Origin: an uncultured Bacilli bacterium
GTDB taxonomy: Bacteria; Bacillota_I; Bacilli_A; RFN20; CAG-826
Direction of reading: 5' to 3'
DNA length: 36,942 nt
NCBI GenBank assembly: GCA_947625975.1
Contig: CANQQL010000011.1
Location: forward strand, 1 to 36,942
Shown: piece by piece, positions 10,924-22,060 of the stretch
How positions within the stretch are numbered: the first letter of the stretch is position 1
How the letters are laid out: the number at the start of each line of letters is the position of its first letter
The notes under the pieces: model-generated
Seen by the model: the letters and a program-made list of their open reading frames with translations, nothing else
Databases searched by the model: none
What the model was told of the DNA's origin: nothing
Position numbers and translations under genes: made by a program

Positions 10924-11577
10924 TTATTTAATCTCCTCAAAAATATCACAAACAGTTTTGAAGACGTTTTCTAGACCAATCAGGCCATCAATATTATGAA
11001 GTAACTTTTTATCTTCATAAAATTTAACTAATGGAAGAGTTTGGTTTTCATAAGCTTCTAATCTTACCGCCAAACTTTCTAATGTATCATCTTTTCTTTG
11101 CATGAGTTCACCACCGCAATAATCACAAACTCCTTCAACTTTTGGTTTTAGAGTCTCGATATGGAATGGCGCTCCACACTCTTTACATACACGTCTTCCG
11201 GTAATTCTTTTTACAAGAACTTCTTTATCCGCAGTAATATTTATAACTGCGCTGATTGGTCGATTGATTTCTTTTGTTAATTTTTCTAAAGCTTCAGCTT
11301 GAGGAATTGTTCTTGGGAATCCATCAAGTAAAAATCCCTTTGCACAATCATCTTTTGCTAAACGCTCTTTTACTAAATCGATAGTCACATCATCAGGTAC
11401 TAACAAACCTTTTTCAATGTAACCTTGTGCTAAAACTCCAGCAGGCGTTTTAGCGGCTATCGCTTCCCTAAACATATCCCCGGTTGAAATATGTGGAATA
11501 TGATAAGTAGCTATAATTTTTTTTGCTTGTGTTCCTTTACCCGCTCCAGGTGGCCCCATTAAAATGATATTCAACAT
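10924..11577 (-). CDS. adk: Adenylate kinase, Zn-binding lid type
   Basis: MGPPGAGKGTQAKKI, DGFPRT, lid CKECGAPFH...CDYCGGEL. Confidence 0.98.
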   Translation of the reverse strand: MLNIILMGPPGAGKGTQAKKIIATYHIPHISTGDMFREAIAAKTPAGVLAQGYIEKGLLVPDDVTIDLVKERLAKDDCAKGFLLDGFPRTIPQAEALEKLTKEINRPISAVINITADKEVLVKRITGRRVCKECGAPFHIETLKPKVEGVCDYCGGELMQRKDDTLESLAVRLEAYENQTLPLVKFYEDKKLLHNIDGLIGLENVFKTVCDIFEEIK

Positions 11578-12917
11578 TATTCTGCGCTCCTTCTTTGCAC
11601 TTCTTCAAAACTCTTCCCAGCAACAAGACCATCAATTTGGGTACTAATCTCAATAGCAACACCAACTACGATGATTAAACCAGTGCCACCAAGTGCCAAT
11701 GATTGAGGAAGCAATCCAGTAAGCACTAAGACAACAGGTAGAGCTGCAATAAACGCTAAAGCCATTGCTCCTATAAACGTTACACGGTTAAGAACTTTAC
11801 GTACATATCTTTCCGTTTCATTACCCGGTCTAATACCAGGAATGTAAGAACCATTTTTTTGGAAATTCTCTGCCATTTGTTCGGGATTAATTTGTAATGA
11901 TGAATAAAAGAATGTAAAAGCAATAATAAGAGCTATATAAATTACTAATCCAAATGGGAATCGGAAATTACCGATAGTTGTCATCTTCGAACTAGAAAAT
12001 ATATTTAACCACTCTGCGCTTGTATCTGCACCTTCAATAAAACTTACAATTACTTGTGGTGCCATCATAATAGAAGAAGCAAAAATGACAGGGATAACGC
12101 CAGCGGAATTAATCTTAATTGGTAAGAAACTCGCTTGACTATACTTTTGTCCACCACCAGATTTACCAGCGTGTTGGACAGGAATTTTTCTTTTTGAACT
12201 TTCAATGAAAATTACGAAGGTAATTATAGCAATATAGGCCAGAATATATAATAAGAATCTGCCCGTGCCACTAAGAATTAACGATGCTTCTTCAGTTGGA
12301 ATCGAAGCGCTTAAATATGTTTGGAATGCACCTATAATTTGTTGAGGTAAGGAAACAACGATACCAGCAAAAATAATTACGGAAATACCATTACCAATAC
12401 CTTTTACAGAAATTTGGTCTCCTAGCCACATAACAAGCATGCCACCGGAAACAAGAACAGTAACAATATAAACATAAGTAAAGAATTCTGAATTTGCAAT
12501 TGTTGCAACTTCAATATATTCCGTCGCTTGCATGGTTTTTATAATACCATAGGCTTGAACAGCACCAAGTAAGAGTGTTAAATATCTGGTTGCCATTTCA
12601 ATTTTTTTACGTCCATATTGGCCTTGCTTATTTAATTCTGATAAAGCAGGCAAAACATCCATTGAAAGCAATTGTACAATAATTTGTGATGTAATGTATG
12701 GTGAAACACCCAAGGCAAAGATGGAAAAGCTAGATAAGGCTCCACCGCCTAAAAGGTTCATCATGGATAAGGCATCAGAATCTGACCAGTCTCCAACAAC
12801 TTTAACGCCTGGAACCGCAATTGCTGCTCCAATTCTGAATACCAATAAAATCATTAATGTAAAGAATATACGATCAACGATTTCTTTATTTTTGAAGATT
12901 TGCCCGAGTTTTTTCAT
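11577..12917 (-). CDS. secY: Preprotein translocase subunit SecY
   Basis: Ten-helix SecY family sequence (ISVKGIGNGISVIIFAGI, PGNETERYVRKVLNRVTFIGA); start set at MKKLGQIF. Confidence 0.97.
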   Translation of the reverse strand: MKKLGQIFKNKEIVDRIFFTLMILLVFRIGAAIAVPGVKVVGDWSDSDALSMMNLLGGGALSSFSIFALGVSPYITSQIIVQLLSMDVLPALSELNKQGQYGRKKIEMATRYLTLLLGAVQAYGIIKTMQATEYIEVATIANSEFFTYVYIVTVLVSGGMLVMWLGDQISVKGIGNGISVIIFAGIVVSLPQQIIGAFQTYLSASIPTEEASLILSGTGRFLLYILAYIAIITFVIFIESSKRKIPVQHAGKSGGGQKYSQASFLPIKINSAGVIPVIFASSIMMAPQVIVSFIEGADTSAEWLNIFSSSKMTTIGNFRFPFGLVIYIALIIAFTFFYSSLQINPEQMAENFQKNGSYIPGIRPGNETERYVRKVLNRVTFIGAMALAFIAALPVVLVLTGLLPQSLALGGTGLIIVVGVAIEISTQIDGLVAGKSFEEVQRRSAE

Positions 12918-12918
12918 A

Positions 12919-13359
12919 TTATAATACCTCGATTGTTCCGCCAGCATTCTTAATTGCTTCTTCGGCTGTCTTGGAGAATTTATGGGCAGAAACGGCTAAC
13001 TTAACTTTAAGTTCTCCCTTTCCCAAGATTTTAACTCCATCATATTCTTTACGAACTAAGCCAGATTCTTTCAACAATGCAGGGGTAACATTTGTGCCTT
13101 CTTCGAACTTGTTGAGCATTTCAACATTAACAATAGCGTATTCAACACGCGATATATTGTTAAATCCACGTTTTGGTAAACGACGATAAAGTGGATTTTG
13201 TCCACCTTCAAATCCTAAACGGACTCCACCGCCACTTCTAGAATTTTGACCTTTGGTACCTTTACCAGCAGTCTTTCCATTTCCGGATCCAATTCCACGA
13301 CCAACGCGGAAATTTTTTCTACGAGATCCTTCAGTGTATTCGAGTTCATGCAGTTTCAT
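12919..13359 (-). CDS. rplO: 50S ribosomal protein L15
   Basis: [47 protein letters not shown] at 13359 has a GGGAGGT site upstream (upstream GTG in the ORF track less likely). Confidence 0.97.
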   Translation of the reverse strand: MKLHELEYTEGSRRKNFRVGRGIGSGNGKTAGKGTKGQNSRSGGGVRLGFEGGQNPLYRRLPKRGFNNISRVEYAIVNVEMLNKFEEGTNVTPALLKESGLVRKEYDGVKILGKGELKVKLAVSAHKFSKTAEEAIKNAGGTIEVL

Positions 13360-13403
13360 ATGTTGCACCTCCCTATTTAATTAATGTAAATTTCAGTTAT
13401 AAA

Positions 13404-14012
13404 TTATTTACGTAATGTTTTGACTACGTTATATGATTTGACATTATTTAAGCCACTTACTGTAGCGCGAATAACGTTAATAGGTGTACGCGAGCCATAA
13501 ACTTTTGAGTAAATGTTCTTTATACCAGCTAATTCTAATACAGCACGGACAGGACCACCAGCAATAATACCGGTACCTTCAGGTGCAGGTTTTAATAAAA
13601 CTTTACATGCTCCAAATTCACCAATTATTTCATGAGAAATTGTATCACCTTTAACTAAAGTAACACGGAACATATTCTTCTTAGCTGCTTCAGTTGCTTT
13701 TTTAATAGCGTCTGGTACTTCGCCAGCCTTACCGGTTCCATATCCAAAACGTCCTTTTCCATCACCAACAACCATAAGAGCAGCAAATCTCATATGACGT
13801 CCACCTTTGACAGTTTTACTAATACGATTGATTGCCACAACACGTTCAGTAAATTCTTTTTCAGGTTTTTCGCGACGGAACTCTTTACGGTTTCCACGAT
13901 CTTTGCGATCACCACGTGGATGACGTTCAGGTCTAGGTGTCTTCGTCTCTTCAGGAGCAGCTTCTGTTTCTTTTACTTCTTCAGTAACTTGTGTTTCTTG
14001 TTCTTCTAACAT
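13404..14012 (-). CDS. rpsE: 30S ribosomal protein S5 with a long charged N-terminal extension
   Basis: S5 core [50 protein letters not shown]; preceded by about 50 charged residues. Confidence 0.96.
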   Translation of the reverse strand: MLEEQETQVTEEVKETEAAPEETKTPRPERHPRGDRKDRGNRKEFRREKPEKEFTERVVAINRISKTVKGGRHMRFAALMVVGDGKGRFGYGTGKAGEVPDAIKKATEAAKKNMFRVTLVKGDTISHEIIGEFGACKVLLKPAPEGTGIIAGGPVRAVLELAGIKNIYSKVYGSRTPINVIRATVSGLNNVKSYNVVKTLRK

Positions 14013-14023
14013 AACTAAACCTC

Positions 14024-14380
14024 CTAGAATTCTAAGCCAGCTTCGCGAGCGGCTTCTGCAACTGCTTTGACTCGACCATGGTATACATAACCAGAGCGAT
14101 CAAAAACAACTTTTGTAATTCCGGCCTTAAGAGCTTTTTCAGCAATATCTTTACCAACTGCTGACGCAGCTTCAATATTGCCACCATTTTTTAACTTAAG
14201 AGCAACAGATGATGAACTTACCAAAGTAACACCTTTAACATCGTCGATAATTTGAGCATGAATATTTGCATTAGCACGATAAACACTTAGACGAGGTGCT
14301 TCAGCTGTTCCACTTACTTTTGCACGTACACGTTTATGACGTCTTGTACGAACAATATTTCTTGATTCTTTATTAATCAT
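14024..14380 (-). CDS. rplR: 50S ribosomal protein L18
   Basis: L18 family sequence and synteny. Confidence 0.96.
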   Translation of the reverse strand: MINKESRNIVRTRRHKRVRAKVSGTAEAPRLSVYRANANIHAQIIDDVKGVTLVSSSSVALKLKNGGNIEAASAVGKDIAEKALKAGITKVVFDRSGYVYHGRVKAVAEAAREAGLEF

Positions 14381-14401
14381 GTGTCATTTCCTCCTTATCG
14401 A

Positions 14402-14944
14402 CTATTTCTTACCAGCACGTTTTCCTTCTTTACGAAGAATAACTTCATCGGTATACTTAATACCTTTACCTTTATAAGGTTCAGGTTTACGAACTGCACG
14501 AATTCTTGCTGCAGTTTGACCAACAGCTTGACGATCAGCACCTTCTACTACAACTTCAGTTGCTGAAGGTGATGAGATTTTAACACCGGCATCAGGTGTA
14601 ATAACTACTTCATGAGAATAACCAATATTTAAAACAAGATTTTCTCCTCTCATAGCAGCACGATAACCTATACCGACGATTTCTAATTTTTTCTTAAATC
14701 CTTCTGAAACACCAACGACCATATTATGCAACAAGGCACGAGTTGTACCATGGATTGTTTTCATCGCAATAGTGTCATCAGGGCGAATAACTGTTATTGT
14801 ATTTCCTTCAACTTTATAAGTAATGTGGGGATTGAATGTGTTTTCTAAAGTTCCTTTAGGTCCTTTGACTGTAACATGATTTTCGTTAAAATCCACTGTT
14901 ACACCAGCAGGAATTGTAATAATTTTATTTCCAATACGTGACAT
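14402..14944 (-). CDS. rplF: 50S ribosomal protein L6
   Basis: MSRIGNKIITIPAGVTV...EPYKGKGIKYTDEVILRKEGKRAGKK. Confidence 0.97.
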   Translation of the reverse strand: MSRIGNKIITIPAGVTVDFNENHVTVKGPKGTLENTFNPHITYKVEGNTITVIRPDDTIAMKTIHGTTRALLHNMVVGVSEGFKKKLEIVGIGYRAAMRGENLVLNIGYSHEVVITPDAGVKISSPSATEVVVEGADRQAVGQTAARIRAVRKPEPYKGKGIKYTDEVILRKEGKRAGKK

Positions 14945-14957
14945 AATTTATTACCTC

Positions 14958-15353
14958 CTACCATACATAAGCGATAACTTCGCCACCTACGCCTAAAGCG
15001 CGAGCTTTCTTATCACTCATAACACCTTTTGAGGTAGAAATAATAGCAATACCTAATCCTCTTAAAACACGTGGTAATTTATCATGAGACACATTGACGC
15101 GTAAACCTGGTTTCGAAATCTTCTTTAAGCCAGAAATTACTCGAATGCCTCCTTCCGCATATTTCAGAGTAATAGTTAACTCTTTTTTCGTATCTCCAAG
15201 TACAACGAAATCGGTAATAAAACCTTCTTCTTTTAAGATTTCAGCGATTCGAACTTTCATATTTGAACTTGGCATTGTAACGGATTCGTGATGCATTGCA
15301 TTAGCATTGCGAATTCTTGTAAGCATATCTGCAATAGGATCTGTCATAACCAT
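14958..15353 (-). CDS. rpsH: 30S ribosomal protein S8
   Basis: [16 protein letters not shown]...[31 protein letters not shown]. Confidence 0.97.
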   Translation of the reverse strand: MVMTDPIADMLTRIRNANAMHHESVTMPSSNMKVRIAEILKEEGFITDFVVLGDTKKELTITLKYAEGGIRVISGLKKISKPGLRVNVSHDKLPRVLRGLGIAIISTSKGVMSDKKARALGVGGEVIAYVW

Positions 15354-15373
15354 AACTTGTCTTCCTCCTTTGC

Positions 15374-15559
15374 CTACCAGCTTGCCTTTTTCATGCCTGG
15401 AATTTCGCCTTTATAAGCTAATTCACGTAGGCAGATACGGCATAGTTTAAATTTACGAATAACAGCATGAGGACGACCACAACGTTCACAGCGTGTATAT
15501 TCTCTGACTTTAAATTTTTGTGGTCTCGATTGTTTAACCTTAATTGATGTTTTAGCCAT
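15374..15559 (-). CDS. rpsN: 30S ribosomal protein S14 type Z (zinc-binding)
   Basis: 61 aa, [38 protein letters not shown]. Confidence 0.97.
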   Translation of the reverse strand: MAKTSIKVKQSRPQKFKVREYTRCERCGRPHAVIRKFKLCRICLRELAYKGEIPGMKKASW

Positions 15560-15574
15560 TTATTTCGTCCTCCT

Positions 15575-16114
15575 TTATTTATGGAATGGCATACCGATTA
15601 AATTGAGCAATGTAAATGCTTCTTCATCAGTATTTGCTGTTGTTACAACAACAATATCCATACCACGTACTTTTGAGACTTTTTCATAACTAATTTCTGG
15701 GAAAATAATTTGTTCCTTTACTCCTAAAGTATAATTTCCACGACCATCAAAAGCATTTTTGCTTACGCCACGGAAGTCTCTGACACGTGGCAAGGAGATA
15801 GAGATAAGTTTGTCTAAAAATTCGTACATTCTTTCTCCTCTTAAAGTAACTTTACAACCAATTGCTTGTCCTTCACGCAATTTGAATGATGCAATTGATT
15901 TTTTAGCTCTTGTAATAACAGGTTTTTGTCCAGTGATTTGAGCTAACTCTGCTACAGAGTCATCTAATAACTTAGAGTTTGTGGTCGCATCACCAACACC
16001 GATGTTAATAACAATTTTTTCGATATGTGGAACTTGCATTTTGGAATCGTAATGATATTTATCCATCAATGCAGGAACAATTTCGGTAACGTATTTCTCT
16101 TTTAATCTGTTCAT
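15575..16114 (-). CDS. rplE: 50S ribosomal protein L5
   Basis: [20 protein letters not shown]...[31 protein letters not shown]. Confidence 0.97.
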   Translation of the reverse strand: MNRLKEKYVTEIVPALMDKYHYDSKMQVPHIEKIVINIGVGDATTNSKLLDDSVAELAQITGQKPVITRAKKSIASFKLREGQAIGCKVTLRGERMYEFLDKLISISLPRVRDFRGVSKNAFDGRGNYTLGVKEQIIFPEISYEKVSKVRGMDIVVVTTANTDEEAFTLLNLIGMPFHK

Positions 16115-16129
16115 AATACCTTTACCTCC

Positions 16130-16438
16130 CTATTTAATAACACTCTTGCTGGCTTTAGAGACACGAACTTTTTCGCCCTTAATAACTTCATAGCCGACAC
16201 GAGTCGCTTTCTTTGTTTTTGGATCAACCAACGCCACATTACTAACGTGAATTGGAGCAAAGATATCTAAAATTGCACCCTCTGGGTTAGCTTGTGTAGG
16301 TTTCTTATGTTTTTTGTGAACGTTTACGCCTTCAACAACAACACGATTTAAACGTGGATAAGCTTTTTGAACAATCCCCGTTTTACCTTTGTCGGCACCA
16401 GCGATAACGATAACCTTATCACCTTTTTTAATTTTCAT
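16130..16438 (-). CDS. rplX: 50S ribosomal protein L24
   Basis: [24 protein letters not shown]. Confidence 0.97.
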   Translation of the reverse strand: MKIKKGDKVIVIAGADKGKTGIVQKAYPRLNRVVVEGVNVHKKHKKPTQANPEGAILDIFAPIHVSNVALVDPKTKKATRVGYEVIKGEKVRVSKASKSVIK

Positions 16439-16456
16439 TTTCTTTTCTCCTTTCCG

Positions 16457-16831
16457 CTATAATACTTCGTTTGCTAAGGAAACAATTTTCATAAATTTGT
16501 CACCATAATCACGAAGTTCACGAGCTACAGGTCCAAAGACACGTGTACCACGTGGAGCGCCATCATCATTAATAATAACTACTGCATTATCATCAAAAGC
16601 AATTGTAGAACCATCAGGTCGATTATAAGCTTTTTTAGTTCTGACGATGACAGCTTTAACGATATCACCTTTTTTAACTTTTCCATTTGGAATAGCATCT
16701 TTTACAGCACATAAGACGATGTCCCCAACACCAGCACTTTTGCGGTGGGAACCACCATATAGGCGGAAGGCACGAACTGATCTAGCACCTGTATTATCTG
16801 CTACAACTAGATTTGTTTCTGTTTGTATCAT
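16457..16831 (-). CDS. rplN: 50S ribosomal protein L14
   Basis: [33 protein letters not shown]. Confidence 0.97.
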   Translation of the reverse strand: MIQTETNLVVADNTGARSVRAFRLYGGSHRKSAGVGDIVLCAVKDAIPNGKVKKGDIVKAVIVRTKKAYNRPDGSTIAFDDNAVVIINDDGAPRGTRVFGPVARELRDYGDKFMKIVSLANEVL

Positions 16832-16849
16832 AAATAACTAATCCTCCTA

Positions 16850-17113
16850 TTATTTTTCTAAATCTCTATTAACAACTGCCACTAAGCGATAACGTTTTCT
16901 TGCGGATAATGGACGAGTTTCCATTATGGTAACAACGTCTCCTACCTTTGCAGTGTTGTTTTCATCATGTGCTAAGTATTTTTTAGCATACTTTACTCTT
17001 TTACCATACTTTGGGTGTCTTTTATGAGTTTCGACTAAAACAGTAATTGTTTTGTCCATTTTGTCAGATGTAACTACACCTTGGATTACACGACGTGTAT
17101 TTCTTTCTTCCAT
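16850..17113 (-). CDS. rpsQ: 30S ribosomal protein S17
   Basis: [33 protein letters not shown]. Confidence 0.97.
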   Translation of the reverse strand: MEERNTRRVIQGVVTSDKMDKTITVLVETHKRHPKYGKRVKYAKKYLAHDENNTAKVGDVVTIMETRPLSARKRYRLVAVVNRDLEK

Positions 17114-17125
17114 GTTTCAGTCCTC

Positions 17126-17323
17126 CTATTTAATTCCCAATTCACGTTCTCTAAGAACGGTATTGATGCGAGCAATATCCTTACGAATAAAATTTAATTG
17201 CTTTGGGTGGTCAAGCTGTCCGACTGCTTGCTTACGGCGTAAATTGAATAGTTCCTCTTTCAACTGATAAACTTTTTCATTAAGTTCACTCGTGCTCATT
17301 TCTCTAATTTCACTTAATTTCAT
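17126..17323 (-). CDS. rpmC: 50S ribosomal protein L29
   Basis: MKLSEIREMSTSELNEKVYQLKEELFNLRRKQAVGQLDHP. Confidence 0.97.
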   Translation of the reverse strand: MKLSEIREMSTSELNEKVYQLKEELFNLRRKQAVGQLDHPKQLNFIRKDIARINTVLRERELGIK

Positions 17324-17325
17324 GT

Positions 17326-17745
17326 TTATTCACCCTTTCCTTCCTTAGCAATTACTTTGGTTCTAACTGGAAGTTTGTAAGCAGCTAAACGCAATGCTTC
17401 ACGAGCCATTGCTTCTGGTATACCTCCAATTTCAAACATAACGCGTCCTGTTTTAACAACCGCAACCCATGATTCAGGACTACCTTTACCGGAACCCATA
17501 CGAACTTCGGCAGGTTTCTTGGTTTTTGCCATTTGTGGAAAAATACGAATCCAAACTTGACCCTGTCTCTTTGTATATCTTGATAAGACAACACGAGCAG
17601 CTTCAATTTGACGAGCAGTTACGTAATTTCCAGAGGTTGCTTGGAGACCGAATTCACCGAAAGATACTTCGTTACCGGCCTTTGATTTTCCTTCGTATTT
17701 AAGACTATGTGGTCTTCTATACTTAACTCTCTTTGGTTGTAACAT
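17326..17745 (-). CDS. rplP: 50S ribosomal protein L16
   Basis: [24 protein letters not shown]...[27 protein letters not shown]. Confidence 0.97.
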   Translation of the reverse strand: MLQPKRVKYRRPHSLKYEGKSKAGNEVSFGEFGLQATSGNYVTARQIEAARVVLSRYTKRQGQVWIRIFPQMAKTKKPAEVRMGSGKGSPESWVAVVKTGRVMFEIGGIPEAMAREALRLAAYKLPVRTKVIAKEGKGE

Positions 17746-17750
17746 GTGAA

Positions 17751-18419
17751 TTACTCTCCCTTCTTTTCAACTTTAGTGGGGCGAACTTCACCGCGGCAGA
17801 TCCAAACTTTGACACCTAAACGGCCATAAGTTGTAGCTGCTTCTGCTAAAGCATAGTCAATATCTGAACGAAGTGTATGAAGAGGAATGATACCTTCTTT
17901 ATAGCCTTCGCCACGAGCAATATCAGCGCCACCTAAACGGCCGGACACTAATGTTCTACAGCCTTTTGCCCCAGCCTTACGAACATCTCTAATTGCCATT
18001 TTTTGTGCAGTTCTAAACGAAGCACGTTCTTCTAATTTACGTGCAATAATTTGAGCAACAATATTAGCATCGAGATTTGGTTCTTTAACTTCAATAACTT
18101 CTAGATTGAATTTTTGTTTTTTAAGAATTTTGCTTAATTTTTTCTTCACAGCGTTAATATTATCACCATTTTGACCAAGAGCGACACCTGGACGCGCTAC
18201 ATGAATCATAATTTTAACAAAATTACTTGTTTCAGTTTTTTGTCTTTCAATATCGATATGTGATACTAAAGCATCTTTTAAAGCTGTCTTTAAGAATTCT
18301 CGAATTTTAATATCTTCGTTTAAGAAAGTTGCAAATTCTTGGTTATTTGCATACCATCTTGAATGCCAATCACGATTGACACCAAAACGCATACCATTTG
18401 GATTAACTTTTTGACCCAT
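17751..18419 (-). CDS. rpsC: 30S ribosomal protein S3
   Basis: [26 protein letters not shown] domain, GEVRPTK C-terminus. Confidence 0.97.
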   Translation of the reverse strand: MGQKVNPNGMRFGVNRDWHSRWYANNQEFATFLNEDIKIREFLKTALKDALVSHIDIERQKTETSNFVKIMIHVARPGVALGQNGDNINAVKKKLSKILKKQKFNLEVIEVKEPNLDANIVAQIIARKLEERASFRTAQKMAIRDVRKAGAKGCRTLVSGRLGGADIARGEGYKEGIIPLHTLRSDIDYALAEAATTYGRLGVKVWICRGEVRPTKVEKKGE

Positions 18420-18433
18420 AAACTTGCTTCCTC

Positions 18434-18817
18434 CTATCTCTCTTTAACCACGACTGTAACGTGGGCTGTTCTTTTTACTAAGCCTGATGCCGAACCTTTC
18501 GCACGAGGCAAATATCTTTTCATGCGTGGTCCTTCATTAGCAAATATTTCAGCAATATATAATTTATCTTCATCCATTTCGTGGTTGTTAACAGCATTGG
18601 CCGCTGCAGACTTGATTAATTTCTCAACCATCGGTGTAGCTGATCTGTTAACATTTGCTAAGATACCTAGTGCAACCTTGACATCTTTACCACGAACTAA
18701 ATCGATAACTAAACGACATTTTCTAGGAGTAATTCTCACTGATGTAACTGTGGCTTTAGCTACTTTTTCATTAGTGACCTTAGCTTCTGTTACTTTATTT
18801 TCTTTTTCTTTCTTCAT
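18434..18817 (-). CDS. rplV: 50S ribosomal protein L22 with short charged N-terminal extension
   Basis: VRITPRKCRLVIDLVRGKDVKVALGIL...PRMKRYLPRAKGSASGLVKRTAHVTVVV. Confidence 0.97.
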   Translation of the reverse strand: MKKEKENKVTEAKVTNEKVAKATVTSVRITPRKCRLVIDLVRGKDVKVALGILANVNRSATPMVEKLIKSAAANAVNNHEMDEDKLYIAEIFANEGPRMKRYLPRAKGSASGLVKRTAHVTVVVKER

Positions 18818-18830
18818 GTTTCTCTACTCC

Positions 18831-19124
18831 TTACTTTCCAGCATTAGCAGCTTTATCTTCTGCTGTATGACCTGTATGACCTTTGTAAGTACGTGTTGGT
18901 GCAAATTCACCTAATTTATGACCGACCATATCCTCAGTTACATAAACTGTAATATGTTCATGACCATTATAAACAGCAAAGGTATGCTCAACGAATTCTG
19001 GATAAATCACTGATCTTCTTGACCATGTTTTAATGATTTCTTTCTTGTTTGCAGCATTAAGTGCTTCAACTTTTTTCATTAAGTGTTCATCACAAAATGC
19101 GCCTTTTTTCAAACTACGAGCCAT
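18831..19124 (-). CDS. rpsS: 30S ribosomal protein S19
   Basis: [19 protein letters not shown]...[15 protein letters not shown]. Confidence 0.97.
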   Translation of the reverse strand: MARSLKKGAFCDEHLMKKVEALNAANKKEIIKTWSRRSVIYPEFVEHTFAVYNGHEHITVYVTEDMVGHKLGEFAPTRTYKGHTGHTAEDKAANAGK

Positions 19125-19146
19125 GTTTCATTTCCTCCTTTGCCAA

Positions 19147-19977
19147 TTAATGGTCTCTTCTTCTAATAATTAGTTTATTAGAAGCTTTCTTTGTATTTCT
19201 TGTCTTAACACCAAGTGCTCTCTTGCCCCAAGGTGTACGTGGAGCATCACGGCCAACAGGTGTTTTTCCCTCTCCACCGCCATGGGGGTGATCACATGGA
19301 TTCATGACCGAACCACGAACGGTTGGGCGAACGCCATACCAGCGATTTTTACCAGCCTTACCAAAGTTTACTAAGTTCCAGTCTTCATTGCCAACTTCGC
19401 CGACTGTTGCACGACAAGTGGATAAAACTTTACGAACTTCGCCACTAGCAAGACGAACAATAACATATTTTCCTTCATTACCAAGAACTTGAGCACTTGT
19501 ACCCGCTGCACGGCATAATTGACCGCCTTTACCAGGGTATAACTCAATGCTATGAATCAAAGTACCTTCAGGAATATTACCAATTTGCATAGCGTTACCG
19601 ACTTTAATATCGACAGCGTCACCTGATACAACTTTATCTCCAACTTTTATACCTTTAGGCGCAAGAATATAAGCTTTTGCTCCATCAGCATAGTTGATTA
19701 AACAAATATTTGCATTTCTGTTTGGATCATATTCAATTGTAGCAACAGTTGCTACGACTCCATCTTTTACTCTCTTGAAGTCAACAAGACGATAACGACG
19801 TTTATTACCTCCACCAATATGGCGAGTAGTTATGCGACCATTATTGTTACGACCACCGGTCTTTTTAATGCTAACTAATAAACTTTTTTCAGGAGTACTT
19901 GTTGTAATTTCTTCAAATGTCGAGTTTGTCATTTGACGACGACTAGGTGTCGTCGGTTTGTATGTTCTAATTGACAT
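19147..19977 (-). CDS. rplB: 50S ribosomal protein L2
   Basis: [47 protein letters not shown]. Confidence 0.98.
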   Translation of the reverse strand: MSIRTYKPTTPSRRQMTNSTFEEITTSTPEKSLLVSIKKTGGRNNNGRITTRHIGGGNKRRYRLVDFKRVKDGVVATVATIEYDPNRNANICLINYADGAKAYILAPKGIKVGDKVVSGDAVDIKVGNAMQIGNIPEGTLIHSIELYPGKGGQLCRAAGTSAQVLGNEGKYVIVRLASGEVRKVLSTCRATVGEVGNEDWNLVNFGKAGKNRWYGVRPTVRGSVMNPCDHPHGGGEGKTPVGRDAPRTPWGKRALGVKTRNTKKASNKLIIRRRDH

Positions 19978-20026
19978 AATTTCTTTCTCCTATATTTGAT
20001 TTTTTTATTATCCTATATATTAAGGA

Positions 20027-20368
20027 TTATTCTTTAAATAAGTCTAAGGCTTCGCCCTCAGCAAGTGTTACCACTGCTTTCTTAAATCCCGAAATTGTTC
20101 CAGGATAACGTGTTCCTCTTTTTGCTGCCTTAGCGTGAACATTAAGAATGTTGACTTCTTTAACTTTAACCTGAAATACAGATTCAAAAGCTAATTTGAT
20201 TTCAGTACGTGTTGCATTTTTTAAAACCTCGACAACAATTTTATTTTGATTTTGGGCCATTGCCATGGTCTTTTCGGTTATAACCGGACGAACAATGACA
20301 TCGAATTGTTTAATTGTTGGTTTTGCGAAGCGCTTTTCTGTTGCAACTTCTTTTTTCTTTCTAGGCAT
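20027..20368 (-). CDS. rplW: 50S ribosomal protein L23
   Basis: DVIVRPVITEKTMAMAQNQNKIVVEVLKNATRTEIKLAFESVFQVKVKEVNILN. Confidence 0.96.
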   Translation of the reverse strand: MPRKKKEVATEKRFAKPTIKQFDVIVRPVITEKTMAMAQNQNKIVVEVLKNATRTEIKLAFESVFQVKVKEVNILNVHAKAAKRGTRYPGTISGFKKAVVTLAEGEALDLFKE

Positions 20369-21012
20369 TAATCAAGCGCCTCCTCTACTAATTTGATAGC
20401 TGCTTTTGTTGTGACAACAGTATCAACATTTAATAAATCATATACACACACATTGGTAGTTGGGACTATCATTGTGCCTTCAACATTTCTTGCAGCCATA
20501 ATTACATTTTCATTTGTATCTTCTAAAACAATAAGAACTTTTTTGCCAACTTTAAGAGCTTTTAATACTGCAACCATAGTTTTAGTTTTAGGCTCTGCTA
20601 ATTCCAGATTATCAACGACAACAATCGCCTTGTCTTTTGCTTTAAGGGATAAAGCACTACGCATTGCCAAATTATGAGCAGCCTTATTCATAGAAAGGCT
20701 ATAGTTTTGTCTGCCATCTGGTCCAAAAACAGTTCCACCGCCAACCCAAATTGGAGAACGATTTGATCCTGAGCGAGCACGTCCAGTGCCTTTTTGTTTC
20801 CATGGCTTTTTACCTCCACCACTAACTTCAGAACGAACTTTGGTTTTGGCTGTGGCTTGGCGTTTGTTAGCTTGATAGACTTGAACAGCTTCAAACATAA
20901 CTTCTTTATTAGGTTCAATATTGAAAACATTACCATTAACAGTTATTGAACCGGCTTCTTCACCGGTCATTGTAACTACCGGAAGTTTTATATTTTTTAC
21001 TTTCTCTGCCAT
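20368..21012 (-). CDS. rplD: 50S ribosomal protein L4
   Basis: GGGKKPWKQKGTGRARSGSNRSPIWVGGGTVFGP. Confidence 0.97.
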   Translation of the reverse strand: MAEKVKNIKLPVVTMTGEEAGSITVNGNVFNIEPNKEVMFEAVQVYQANKRQATAKTKVRSEVSGGGKKPWKQKGTGRARSGSNRSPIWVGGGTVFGPDGRQNYSLSMNKAAHNLAMRSALSLKAKDKAIVVVDNLELAEPKTKTMVAVLKALKVGKKVLIVLEDTNENVIMAARNVEGTMIVPTTNVCVYDLLNVDTVVTTKAAIKLVEEALD

Positions 21013-21026
21013 AGTAATAAACCTCG

Positions 21027-21713
21027 CTATTCTGCTACAGCTTCAGTGTTGTTTACTAAGTCCTTAACAACTTTAGCGCCTTTTTGGGCTTTAACAGCAC
21101 TTCTTACTGTAACGATTGATTTTGTAGGTCCCGGGATAGCTCCTTTAACTAACAAAGCATTTTTTGTTGGGTCAACAGCAACAATTGTCAAATTGAGAAT
21201 TGTAGCATTTTTTCCACCATGGTGACCAGGCATCTTCTTACCTGGATGTACTCTGTTATTTGTTCTACCGACAGTAGCGTAAGAACCAGCACCTCTATGA
21301 TATCCGGAACCATGTCCCTTTGGTCCAATAATGTAATGGAAACGCTTAATTGCACCAGAGAAACCTTTTCCTTTGCTGACGCCTGTAATGTCGACTACTT
21401 CACCAGCCGTGAAGATATCTACGGTAATTGCATCGCCAACATTGTATTTAGTCATTTCATCACCTTTGAGTTCTCTTAACTCATACTTAGGTGTTGTGTT
21501 GGCTTTTGCAAAAATTCCCTTTTCAGCTTTATTGCAGCGATTTTCTTTCTTTTCTTCATAGCCAACTTGAATTGCATCATAACCATCATGTTCGACAGTT
21601 TTCTTTTGTGTTACAACATTTGGTAAGACTTCGATAACGGTAACAGGGTACATTGTGCCATCAGTAGCAAAAACTTGTGTCATGCCCATCTTACGTCCGA
21701 CTATTTGTTTCAT
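21027..21713 (-). CDS. rplC: 50S ribosomal protein L3
   Basis: MKQIVGRKMGMTQVFATDGT, GVSKGKGFSGAIKRFHYIIGPKGHGSGYHRGAGS. Confidence 0.97.
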   Translation of the reverse strand: MKQIVGRKMGMTQVFATDGTMYPVTVIEVLPNVVTQKKTVEHDGYDAIQVGYEEKKENRCNKAEKGIFAKANTTPKYELRELKGDEMTKYNVGDAITVDIFTAGEVVDITGVSKGKGFSGAIKRFHYIIGPKGHGSGYHRGAGSYATVGRTNNRVHPGKKMPGHHGGKNATILNLTIVAVDPTKNALLVKGAIPGPTKSIVTVRSAVKAQKGAKVVKDLVNNTEAVAE

Positions 21714-21731
21714 AATCTTGTCCTACCTCCT

Positions 21732-22043
21732 TTATAACTTGATATCGATGTTAACCCCGCTTGGTAAAGAAAGCCTACGCAATGCATCAACTGTTTCCTT
21801 AGTTGGGTTTACGATATCAATTAGTCTTTTGTGTGTTCTAATTTCAAATTGTTCACGAGCATCTTTATCTTTGTGAACAGCTCTCAAGATTGTATAAACT
21901 TGTTTTTCCGTTGGAAGTGGAATAGGACCTACAACCTTAGCCCCGGATTTAGTTGCCGCTTCAATAATCTTTTCAACAGATACATCAACCAATTTGTGAT
22001 CATATGCTTGTAAGCGGACTCTAATCTTTTTGCTTTTAGCCAT
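21732..22043 (-). CDS. rpsJ: 30S ribosomal protein S10
   Basis: [42 protein letters not shown]. Confidence 0.98.
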   Translation of the reverse strand: MAKSKKIRVRLQAYDHKLVDVSVEKIIEAATKSGAKVVGPIPLPTEKQVYTILRAVHKDKDAREQFEIRTHKRLIDIVNPTKETVDALRRLSLPSGVNIDIKL

Positions 22044-22060
22044 GAATAATTTCCTCCTTT

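Noticed and set aside
17385-20936. Same-strand alternate-frame ORFs 17385-17606 (in rplP) and 20688-20936 (in rplD)
   Set aside because: Out-of-frame shadows of conserved ribosomal genes with no supporting signals.
7969-21876. Numerous plus-strand ORFs of 60-120 aa antisense to the ribosomal operon (e.g. 7969-8331, 18363-18914, 20393-20677)
   Set aside because: They lie opposite unambiguous ribosomal genes, lack Shine-Dalgarno sites and have low-complexity Ser/Thr/Leu composition typical of antisense shadow ORFs.
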